Source of the DNA: Chitinophaga chungangae
GTDB taxonomy: Bacteria; Bacteroidota; Bacteroidia; Chitinophagales; Chitinophagaceae
DNA length: 64,000 nt
Direction of reading: 5' to 3'
Assembly (NCBI RefSeq): GCF_017742215.1
Contig: NZ_JAGHKP010000001.1
Span: 930,001 to 994,000, forward strand
In this document: piece after piece, positions 33,203 through 41,299 of the stretch
Position numbering within the stretch: the first letter of the stretch is position 1
How the letters are laid out: each line of letters starts with the position of its first letter
Program-made: the position numbers and the translations under genes
Notes under the pieces: model-generated
What the model was told of the DNA's origin: nothing
Seen by the model: only the letters and a program-made list of their open reading frames with translations
The model's database searches: none

Positions 33203-36076
33203 TCACAGTCCGTCGAAAAAGCTGCTGATAGACTGTCCCGTTTTCAAACCCAGTTTTTTCCGTATCCGGTAACGGTGTATCTCCACGCCCCGCACGGAAA
33301 TATTATGCAGTTGCGAGATCTGTTTGGACGAGAAGTTCAGCCGCAGGTACGCGCATATTTTCAGATCGCTCCGCGACAAATCCGGGTACGCTTTTTTCAG
33401 TTTCATCAAAAGATCGTTGTTCACTTCATCGAAATGTTCGGCGAACTTGTCCCAGTTCGCGTTGCTTTCTTCCGCTCCTTTCACCAGCGCGATGATCTTT
33501 TTCATCTCCGTTTCCCCGCTGCCCGCGTGGCTGTTCAGTTTCACCACCTGGTCCTTCAGTTTGCTTAACGTATCCGTATTGCCCGCCAGCTGCATGGTGG
33601 CGCTGGCAAGTTCTTTGTTTTTGAGCGCTACTTCGCCGGCGAGTTTTTCATTCTGCAGCTGGATGATCTCTTTCTCGCTTTTTTCCCGCTCCAGCTGGTG
33701 AATGTATTCAAGCTGTTTTTTCTTTTCATCGAATTTTTGTTGCTGCTGCCGCAATTTCCTTTTATGCCAGGCGCGAAGCAGGTAAAAAACCAAAATGCCG
33801 ATCACAGCATATCCCGGCATGGCCCAGGGAGATTTGTACCAGGGCGGGCTGATCACGAAGGAATATTCCAGCTGGTTCGATTCGTTATGCAGGTTGTCGC
33901 GCGCTTTTACCATGAAGGTGTATCGCCCGTCCGGCAGGTTGGTGTAGTCTTTCGCGGTTTTCGTGCTCCAGGCGCTCCATTCCCTTTCATATCCTTTCAG
34001 CCGGTAACTGTATTCGATGTCGTTGGTGAAACCATATGCCGGCACGCTGTATTCGAAGTGAAAAGCATTAAAATTGGGTGGAAGGGAATGCATTTCCCGC
34101 TGCTGCCCGCCAGCCTGGTAAAACCCGCCGGAAAGCAGGCTGTCTCTCGCCCCGATGGCTTTCGCCTCGTTCAGGAAAATGGTAAGCGCCCGTTTTTGCG
34201 ATACGTATTTTTTGTAGTTGATATGGATGGCGCCTTTTTCGGAACCGATAAAAATATTCTCGGGATTGTAAGGATAGATGTTGTCGAATTTCGAGAGCAT
34301 GTGCGCTTCCAGCTCCGGGAAAAAAGTAATGGAGTAGGGATGCGCCGTGTCTTTTGCCGAAAACCTCGCCAGGCCCAGCTTCCGGCCGCTGCAAAACCAG
34401 ATGTTGCCTTCCGCGTCTTCTTTCATGTACCGCACGGCCATCCCGCTGAACACGGACAGAAAATCCGATGGAACGAATTTGTCTGCGGCAGTGTTAAACT
34501 CGTAAATGCCGGATTCCGTGGGAAACACCACACGGTTCTTTATCATGAACACATAGTTGTTGAACGCCGAAGGCAGGCCGTTTGCCGCGGAATAAAAACG
34601 TGTTTCATAACGCAGGCTGTCCGCCGAAACCCGCAACCGGTAAATGCCCCGGTAAGGATGGGAGCTCCAGATGTCGCCGTTTTCGTCCATCGTCAAAAAG
34701 CGGTAAGAATCGGTGGTGCCTTTCAGCCTCCCTGCATATTGAAATCCTTTTTCATCGAAATGCAGCAGGTCGATGCCCCAATAACCGCCCACCAGTATGT
34801 TTTTAATGGGATAAACCGAGCTCATCGGCAGGAATTTCCACGATCCCATACCTTTCGAAACGGGAAACGCTTCATGGTCACGGATCACGTACGTGCCATT
34901 GTTGTGGGTGGAAAGCAGCTGCCCGTTCATTTCTTCGAGCTGCCAGGCTTCGCCGCGATCGCTGTTTTTTACCAGGGAAAACTGGCTTTTCTGCAAGCTC
35001 ATGTCGCCCGCCCCGTCCGCCAGGGGCGCGGCATACACGCCGTTGGAGGTGGAAAGGTACAGCCGGCCGTCGTAGATCATCGTCGAAAAACCGATCACAT
35101 CGTTCACCCTGTCCGGCCGCAGGAATTTGATCGGCGAACCGTAGCTGATGAACGAGATGGCATTGTCCACGCCCGCCCAGATATTTTTGTCCCTGTCAAC
35201 AAACACCGATGTAGCATTGTTATTTTGAAGACCCTCGGCCACAGATATCCGCTGGATAAGTTGATGGCGGGCGTCGCGCACGAGGCAGCCTTCCAGGGCG
35301 GTGGCGGCTACGAATACGCTGTCGCTGAGCTGGGAAAACGAAGGGGTGTACACATCTTTCTGCGGAATGCCTTTTATGGTGAAAATGGAATCATTGTGCA
35401 ACCAAAATGAAACATTATTGAGCGTTTCGATCCTGTAATCATCTTTCCCGGACGGAAAAACGGCAGTTACAGACATTTTTTGCAGCAGCCTGCCATTCTT
35501 TAACGGCGCCCAGCGCTCGTTTTTATATTCCAGCAGGCCGGTGCCCGCATCCTGCGCAAAAAGCCGCCCGCCGGCTTTCCCGAGAAAAGACCATTCCCCG
35601 GTAGGCTTATATACCGCAATACGTTGGTTGTCCAGCTTGAAGATCCGGTCGGAAACCCGGAAAAACACGGCTTTTTCGTGTACGATAGTATTCCATACGT
35701 CCGCAAAATCCTGGTATTGCCGTGGGATCAGCTTTTTGAGGGAAGTATAACGCAAAGTGTGATAATCGCCGGCTTCGAAATAGCCGATTTCATCCTGCCC
35801 GCCGGCATAGATCCGGTCGTTTTTGTCGATATAGATGGACCTTAAGACAGTTTTGTTCGGCAAAGGGAACAGTTTCCAGAAACTGCCGTTGAAGGTAACC
35901 AGCCCCTCGTCGTTGGCGAAATACATGATGCCTTTGTTATCCTGTTTGATGTCCCAGGTACGGCTGCCGCCATTAAAAAGGGCTTTATGGTAATTGGCGA
36001 CAAAGGGCGTTCCCAAAGTATTCTGGGCATAGGCGGCGTTACTGCAGAATGCAAGCAGGACGATTAAAGTTCTCAT
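33203..36076 (-). CDS. Periplasmic-propeller sensor with LuxR-type DNA-binding domain
   Basis: A 957-residue one-protein sensor-regulator. After a signal peptide (TLIVLLAFCSNAAYAQ) come two-component-regulator propeller repeats (about 25-640; e.g. DKNDRIYAGGQDEIG), a Y_Y_Y domain (YSYRLKGYEREWSAWS), one membrane helix near 760-778 (AMPGYAVIGILVFYLLRAW), a long coiled coil (KKQLEYIHQLEREKSEKEI) and a C-terminal LuxR-type HTH (LNFSSKQISQLHNISVRGVEIHRYRIRKKLGL). There is no kinase or receiver, so ligand binding must reach the DNA-binding part across the membrane. The ATG at 36076 is preferred over a TTG at 36082. It is divergent from, and probably controls, the SusC/SusD pair 180 bases away. Confidence 0.9.
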   Translation of the reverse strand: MRTLIVLLAFCSNAAYAQNTLGTPFVANYHKALFNGGSRTWDIKQDNKGIMYFANDEGLVTFNGSFWKLFPLPNKTVLRSIYIDKNDRIYAGGQDEIGYFEAGDYHTLRYTSLKKLIPRQYQDFADVWNTIVHEKAVFFRVSDRIFKLDNQRIAVYKPTGEWSFLGKAGGRLFAQDAGTGLLEYKNERWAPLKNGRLLQKMSVTAVFPSGKDDYRIETLNNVSFWLHNDSIFTIKGIPQKDVYTPSFSQLSDSVFVAATALEGCLVRDARHQLIQRISVAEGLQNNNATSVFVDRDKNIWAGVDNAISFISYGSPIKFLRPDRVNDVIGFSTMIYDGRLYLSTSNGVYAAPLADGAGDMSLQKSQFSLVKNSDRGEAWQLEEMNGQLLSTHNNGTYVIRDHEAFPVSKGMGSWKFLPMSSVYPIKNILVGGYWGIDLLHFDEKGFQYAGRLKGTTDSYRFLTMDENGDIWSSHPYRGIYRLRVSADSLRYETRFYSAANGLPSAFNNYVFMIKNRVVFPTESGIYEFNTAADKFVPSDFLSVFSGMAVRYMKEDAEGNIWFCSGRKLGLARFSAKDTAHPYSITFFPELEAHMLSKFDNIYPYNPENIFIGSEKGAIHINYKKYVSQKRALTIFLNEAKAIGARDSLLSGGFYQAGGQQREMHSLPPNFNAFHFEYSVPAYGFTNDIEYSYRLKGYEREWSAWSTKTAKDYTNLPDGRYTFMVKARDNLHNESNQLEYSFVISPPWYKSPWAMPGYAVIGILVFYLLRAWHKRKLRQQQQKFDEKKKQLEYIHQLEREKSEKEIIQLQNEKLAGEVALKNKELASATMQLAGNTDTLSKLKDQVVKLNSHAGSGETEMKKIIALVKGAEESNANWDKFAEHFDEVNNDLLMKLKKAYPDLSRSDLKICAYLRLNFSSKQISQLHNISVRGVEIHRYRIRKKLGLKTGQSISSFFDGL

Positions 36077-36255
36077 ATGCAAGAATTTCCTACTTAGATG
36101 AGGCGATGAAGTAATTTGAATTTACTGAAAAATAACCACTTAGAAATTTTTGATGAGGAAATGATGTAGTGGAATTCCGGGATCAGGCTGCTAAGGTCGT
36201 TAATTTTGATAACGTTTGACTAACCGCTTCTATAACCTAAATTAAATTCCCACGT

Positions 36256-39200
36256 ATGAAGTATTTTTATTTATCAGTACTCCTGTTCATGCTGGCTTCT
36301 TCTGCATTCGCCCAAACCAGGACCGTCAGGGGCAGGGTGCAGGATGAAAAAGGGCTTCCCGTTCCCGGTGCAACCGTCACCGTAAAAAATTCCCCGGGAG
36401 TGGGCGCTATTTCCACGGAAACCGGCACTTTCACTTTAAATGTGCCCTCCAATGCCGATTCGCTGGTGGTGACCGTGATCGGGTACAACAGGCAGGCAGT
36501 TGCCGTTGCGGACAACGTGCAGATTTCCCTCGAAGTGGCCGAAGGCGCCACGCTGGAACAGGTGGTGGTGATCGGTTACGGCACCCAGCGGAAAGGGGAC
36601 CTCACCGCGCCGATCACGACCGTGAACACCGAAAACATGATGAAACGCACTACATCATCCCCGATGGACGCCCTCCAGGGAAGCGTGCCGGGCGTGCAGA
36701 TAGTAGGCAACGGGGCGCCGGGCAGCCCGCCGAGCGTGCGCGTTCGCGGGGTAGGGTCTTTTAATAACGAAGCGCCGCTGTATGTGGTAGATGGCATGTT
36801 CGTCAACGACATCACTTTCCTCAACCCGGCGGACATTGCAGACATGTCTATCCTCAAAGACGCTTCCGGCGCCGCCATTTACGGCGTGCGCGCCGCCAAT
36901 GGCGTGGTGCTGATCACGACAAAAAAAGGAAAACTCAATATGAAAACCCGCGTTACCTACAACGGTTACGTGGGCATGCAGGTGCCCGTCAATATGCTGA
37001 AAATGGCCAACGGGCAGCAGTACACCAAATTTTCACTGGAGCGCCGGACCACGCAGGACAGCAATACTGTGCGCCTTTCTTCCGAAAGGTTCGGCGGCAG
37101 CGGCCTGAACCCCACCACCAGCACAGACTGGTACGACGAACTGCTGAAGAAGCAGGCGCTGATCACCAACCATGGCATAGACCTGCAGGGCGGCAGCGAT
37201 AAAGTGACCTGGTCCGTCGGGCTCAACTATACTTACCAGGACGGCATCCAGGAATCCAAGAACAGTTTCGAAAGGTACAATGCCAGGTTCCAGCTGGAAG
37301 CAAGGGCTTTCCCCTGGCTGAAAGTGGGCTTAACCACCTATATCGTCAACTCCAGGACATTTGTGCCCAACAGCGAAGCGTTTTCCGATGCGTATTCCGC
37401 CACGCCGCTGTTCCCGGTGTACGACGAACAGAACGTAAACGCCTTCCCGGAAAAATTCGCCGCCGCGGCGGTAATCGGCAGGGAAGACGCAAATCCCGTT
37501 GCCAACGCATTTTACAATTACAACCGGCTGAAAGATTTCCAGGTATTGCCGACGCTGTATGCTGAAGCGAGCTTCTGGAAAGACCGGCTGACGTTCCGTT
37601 CGCAGATCAACCAGCTGTACGCTTCCAGCCTGCGCTCTCAATACAGCCCTGAGCGCAACCTCGGCCCGGGCACCAGCGTGACCGCCTCCAATTTAAGGTC
37701 CACGCAGGAACGCACCACCAATTACATCCTGGACAACCTGCTTACTTACCGCGACGGCGCGGGCAAACATCACTGGTCGCTGTTGCTGGGCCAGTCTACC
37801 CGGGAAGAACGCTGGCGGCAAACATGGGTGTCTGCAGACAACGTGCCCGCCGCGGAAGAATTCTGGTATGCGGGAGCGCAGGGCGCCAGGAACGCGAACG
37901 GCTACAGTGAAGACGGTATCCGCAACGCCGGTTTGTCTTTCTTCACCCGAGGCACTTACGACTACGACAACAAATACCTGCTCACCGCCACTTTCCGTGC
38001 AGACGGCAGCTCCAAGTACCAGACCAAATGGGGGTATTTCCCTTCCGTAGGCCTCGGCTGGGTGGTTACCGGCGAAGATTTTATGAAAGGCCAGCACATC
38101 TTCGATTTCCTGAAACTGCGCGGCAGCTGGGGTAAGCTAGGGAACGACGGTGTGAACGCCAACGCCGGTTACGCCATCGTATCCACGGGAAGCGCGAACT
38201 CGGCAATATTCGGCAGCACCGCGGATGCTAACGGTCTTTACGTGCCCGGCTATACGGTAAACAGGTTCTTTGCAAACGTTACCTGGGAAGTAGTAACGGA
38301 ATGGGACGGCGGTATCGACTTCGAAGTGCTCGGAAGAAGGCTGAAAGGTTCCGTGGACTACTATCACCGCACCACTTCAAACGCAGCGTTCGACAAACCG
38401 TTCGGGTATACCTACGGCAGCGTTTACGGCAACTGGGCGGAAATGGTGAACAGCGGCATCGATCTGCAGTTGAATTGGAACGACAGGATAGGGGACCTGA
38501 ATTATTCAATAGGCGGCAACCTCTCCACGCTGAAAAACGAAGTGACGGACCTGGGTTCCCTGCCCAGCCTGATGAGCGGCGTATTCCCGTATGTGGCGGA
38601 GTTTCCCAACAAGATCGAAGTAGGTCAGCCGCTCCGGTATTTTTACGGGTATGAAATGATCGGCGTATACCAGACGGACGACGAGATCGCGAAAGATCCC
38701 GTCGCATCCAGCTACAACGCCACGGCGCTTTCGAAAATACGCCCGGGTTTCCTGAAGTATAAAGACCAGGACGGCAACGGCGTTCTCGATAACAACGACC
38801 GTGTGAACATCGGCAACTATCTTCCCAAGATCACTTACGGGTTCAACGTGGCCCTCGATTACAAAAAATTCGATTTCAGCATCGCTTTCCAGGGATCGGG
38901 CGGCAATAAGATCCTCAACCTGAACCGCGGCAAATTATATAAAGCGTCCAATTCGCTGAATGTAGACGAAGCGTTCGCCAACGGCTTCTGGACAGGGCCC
39001 GGCTCCACCAATTCTTACCCTTCCGCAAATGCGATCGCGGACGGATGGTTCAAGGTCGGCAACTCTTTCTTCGTGGAAAACGGTTCTTATCTGCGCATAC
39101 AGAACATACAGCTGGGTTATACGTTTAACGTTGGCAAGGAGAGCGCGCAGTCTACCATCCGTGTATTCGCCACGGCAGACAGGCCATTCATTTTCACCAA

Positions 39201-39300
39201 ATACAACGGCTTCACGCCCGAGGTGTCCGGCTGGGGGTACGACATGAACGTATATCCCATATCCGCCACTTACAGCCTGGGCGTGAGGGCCGCATTCTGA
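36256..39300 (+). CDS. SusC/RagA TonB-dependent receptor without STN domain, module C
   Basis: Outer-membrane transporter of 1014 residues. A standard signal peptide (FYLSVLLFMLASSAFAQ) leads directly into the regulatory-like beta-sandwich (VRGRVQDEKGLPVPGATV), the TonB/plug segment (LEQVVVIGYGTQRKGDLTA; LYVVDGMFVNDI; ILKDASGAAIYGVRAANGV) and the barrel ending in GVRAAF. It lacks the STN domain found in modules A and B, so it should not signal to a FecR protein; the divergent propeller/LuxR sensor takes that place. A TAATTTTG at 36201-36208 resembles a -7 box but has no good -33. Substrate unknown. Confidence 0.93.
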   Translation: MKYFYLSVLLFMLASSAFAQTRTVRGRVQDEKGLPVPGATVTVKNSPGVGAISTETGTFTLNVPSNADSLVVTVIGYNRQAVAVADNVQISLEVAEGATLEQVVVIGYGTQRKGDLTAPITTVNTENMMKRTTSSPMDALQGSVPGVQIVGNGAPGSPPSVRVRGVGSFNNEAPLYVVDGMFVNDITFLNPADIADMSILKDASGAAIYGVRAANGVVLITTKKGKLNMKTRVTYNGYVGMQVPVNMLKMANGQQYTKFSLERRTTQDSNTVRLSSERFGGSGLNPTTSTDWYDELLKKQALITNHGIDLQGGSDKVTWSVGLNYTYQDGIQESKNSFERYNARFQLEARAFPWLKVGLTTYIVNSRTFVPNSEAFSDAYSATPLFPVYDEQNVNAFPEKFAAAAVIGREDANPVANAFYNYNRLKDFQVLPTLYAEASFWKDRLTFRSQINQLYASSLRSQYSPERNLGPGTSVTASNLRSTQERTTNYILDNLLTYRDGAGKHHWSLLLGQSTREERWRQTWVSADNVPAAEEFWYAGAQGARNANGYSEDGIRNAGLSFFTRGTYDYDNKYLLTATFRADGSSKYQTKWGYFPSVGLGWVVTGEDFMKGQHIFDFLKLRGSWGKLGNDGVNANAGYAIVSTGSANSAIFGSTADANGLYVPGYTVNRFFANVTWEVVTEWDGGIDFEVLGRRLKGSVDYYHRTTSNAAFDKPFGYTYGSVYGNWAEMVNSGIDLQLNWNDRIGDLNYSIGGNLSTLKNEVTDLGSLPSLMSGVFPYVAEFPNKIEVGQPLRYFYGYEMIGVYQTDDEIAKDPVASSYNATALSKIRPGFLKYKDQDGNGVLDNNDRVNIGNYLPKITYGFNVALDYKKFDFSIAFQGSGGNKILNLNRGKLYKASNSLNVDEAFANGFWTGPGSTNSYPSANAIADGWFKVGNSFFVENGSYLRIQNIQLGYTFNVGKESAQSTIRVFATADRPFIFTKYNGFTPEVSGWGYDMNVYPISATYSLGVRAAF

Positions 39301-39331
39301 TTTAAACCTGTCAACTACAAAAAAAATTCTT

Positions 39332-40876
39332 ATGAAACGATATAAACAAATAGCAGTACTGGTAACGGCGATTACTTTACTGTCCGCTTGTTCCAAATTC
39401 CTCGACCGCCCGCTGGAAAACAAACAACAGGTTACCGCGATCGATTATTCGAATCTTTCGCTTATGTACCAGCCGGTTTCAGGCGTATACAGGACCGCCG
39501 CGAGCGGCACCTTCGCCAAATGGATCAGCGTTGCCATCAGGAGCGTGCGCGGCGATGAAATAGAAACCGGGAACGACGATGCAGGGCAGATCGCCATCCA
39601 TAATTTTCAGAACAACGTAACGGTAAAAAGTTACTGGGGCATCAACGATATGTGGATCAGCCTTTACGGCGTAGTGCTCGCCGCCAACAGCGCGCTGGCC
39701 GAGCTGGACGAATTCGGGAAAAACATCCCTTCCGGCGATGCCGCCAGTCAGAAACTCCTGGAACAATACCGCGCGGAAGTGCGCTTCTTCAGGGCGCTCG
39801 GGCATTACTGGGCCGCCAGGTACTGGGGCGATGTGCCCGTTCTTGGCATGGAAAGCAACGATCCCAACGCTTTGAGCAACTCCACCAAGTCTTCCGTTGA
39901 CGATGTAAGGCTGCACGTGATGGAAGAGATGGACTTTTGCATCGCCAACCTCGAAGATGCGCGCCCCAACCAGGCTACGCATATGGGCGGCGTAACGAAA
40001 TACACCGCGCTGATGCTGAAAGCTAAAGCCGCGATGGACCTTGCGGGGAACAATAATGGAAGTCCATATTGGGACGTGGTGCTGGATTGCACCAACCAGA
40101 TCTTCAGCAGCAACAAGTTCAACCTTTTCCCCGATTATTACCAGCTCTGGAAAAAACCGGGCAAACTCAGCAACGAAGCCATCCTCGAATTCCAATACTC
40201 CGATTTCGGCAACGAAACCGGCGACATCGTTACCTCCGGCGGCGCCAACGAGTTATGGGGGAATTTCTTCCTGTTCCAGGGCCCGGACAATACCTACGGC
40301 ATGCCTATCTCCGGTTCAGGCTGGATGGTGCCTTCGCAGAAAGCCGTGGATTTTCTGACCGCGCGCAACGATACGCTCCGGAAAAGAACGACGATCCTGC
40401 TTTGCGGCGTGAACGGTCAGCCAGGTACCACCGCCTTCACGCCCGACGGCGACCCGGTTTCGGGGAACGCGGGCCTGAAAAAATACTTCAACGGCAAAGC
40501 CTATTACCCGAAATCACAAATGACGCCGGGCAGGGTAGACTATTACGGCGCCAACAACAACATCCGCGTGTTCCGTTACGCGGAAGCGCTGCTGATGAAC
40601 GCTGAAGCCAAAGTACGCAAAGGCCAGAACGGCGACGTGCCTTTTAACCTGGTGCGCGTGCGCGCAAAACTCAACCCGATCGCCGGCGTTACGCTGCAGC
40701 AGGTGCTGGACGAGCGCCGCGCCGAACTGATCTGCGAATGGTGGGGAGAAAGGTTCAACGACCTGCTTCGCACCGGCCAGGCCGCTATAGTGCTGCCGGG
40801 CTTTACGACCGGGCAAAGCGAATACCTGCCGATACCACAGGAGCAGGAAGACAGGAACAGTAATCTGAAAAATTAA
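39332..40876 (+). CDS. SusD/RagB outer-membrane lipoprotein, module C
   Basis: A 514-residue SusD-like protein with signal IAVLVTAITLLSAC (lipidated Cys about residue 21). The SusD N-terminal helices (NDMWISLYGVVLAANSALAEL) and C-terminal RagB region (IRVFRYAEALLMNAEAKV; ERRAELICEWWGERFNDLLR) are intact. It begins 31 bases after SusC and is the surface lid of that transporter. A terminator follows 51 bases after the stop, so module C as an operon contains only the pair, without any enzyme. Confidence 0.93.
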   Translation: MKRYKQIAVLVTAITLLSACSKFLDRPLENKQQVTAIDYSNLSLMYQPVSGVYRTAASGTFAKWISVAIRSVRGDEIETGNDDAGQIAIHNFQNNVTVKSYWGINDMWISLYGVVLAANSALAELDEFGKNIPSGDAASQKLLEQYRAEVRFFRALGHYWAARYWGDVPVLGMESNDPNALSNSTKSSVDDVRLHVMEEMDFCIANLEDARPNQATHMGGVTKYTALMLKAKAAMDLAGNNNGSPYWDVVLDCTNQIFSSNKFNLFPDYYQLWKKPGKLSNEAILEFQYSDFGNETGDIVTSGGANELWGNFFLFQGPDNTYGMPISGSGWMVPSQKAVDFLTARNDTLRKRTTILLCGVNGQPGTTAFTPDGDPVSGNAGLKKYFNGKAYYPKSQMTPGRVDYYGANNNIRVFRYAEALLMNAEAKVRKGQNGDVPFNLVRVRAKLNPIAGVTLQQVLDERRAELICEWWGERFNDLLRTGQAAIVLPGFTTGQSEYLPIPQEQEDRNSNLKN

Positions 40877-40927
40877 AAATGGCGGTATTCGTCTAAAGTA
40901 ATATCTTAAGATCAGCTAATAAAAAAG

Positions 40928-40959
40928 AAGGGTCATCTCCGGCAAGGAGATGGCCCTTT
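40928..40959 (+). terminator. Intrinsic terminator after module C
   Basis: A 13-bp stem with one G-T pair (AAGGGTCATCTCC with GGAGATGGCCCTT) and a five-base loop, with an A-run before and a short T-run after. Confidence 0.75.
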
Positions 40960-40975
40960 CATAAAATGTTGAAAG

Positions 40976-41254
40976 ATGAATGTATTCAAAATAGCGATCG
41001 AGGAAATTAAAAACAATGCGGAAAAGGGAGGCGTAGTTATTACGGATGATGAGATCGCAGCGAAACTTTCAATTTCCCGCGAAGAGTATGCTACTTATCT
41101 AAGAACGGATACCGCATCTATTGAGATACTGGAATCAATTGCTTCGAATTTCAAAGCCTACTCCACATTCAGCATCGAGCTGGTTAGTTTCGAAGAAACC
41201 GCGCTTGATCCGCCGGAACCTCCTTTGCCGGGTGACCCGGAGGGAGATGAATGA
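40976..41254 (+). CDS. Small acidic protein with possible helix-turn-helix, unknown function
   Basis: A 92-residue cytoplasmic protein. The middle (DDEIAAKLSISREEYATYL) reads like a helix-turn-helix and is followed by a Pro/Glu/Asp-rich tail. No family was recognised. It sits alone between two terminators, only 16 bases after the first, so its promoter would have to overlap the module C terminator, or it is expressed by read-through. It could be a small DNA-binding regulator, or only a helical protein; support is modest. Confidence 0.55.
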   Translation: MNVFKIAIEEIKNNAEKGGVVITDDEIAAKLSISREEYATYLRTDTASIEILESIASNFKAYSTFSIELVSFEETALDPPEPPLPGDPEGDE

Positions 41255-41263
41255 TGTACAACA

Positions 41264-41295
41264 AAAAAGGCGTCTCTGTTTTGAGACGCCTTTTT
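41264..41295. terminator. Bidirectional terminator shared with tex
   Basis: A stem GGCGTCTC/GAGACGCC flanked by five A and five T. It lies 9 bases after the small gene on the plus strand and just beyond the tex stop on the minus strand, so it can end both transcripts. Confidence 0.85.
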
Positions 41296-41299
41296 GTTA

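Noticed and set aside
33698..35410. 570-codon open frame opposite the propeller/LuxR sensor
   Set aside because: Complementary-strand shadow of a clear multi-domain gene; no signal peptide, domain or promoter.
36201..36208. TAATTTTG as the promoter of the module C SusC
   Set aside because: The -7 box is exact, but nothing like TTTG lies 18-21 bases upstream, so it is not listed as a promoter.
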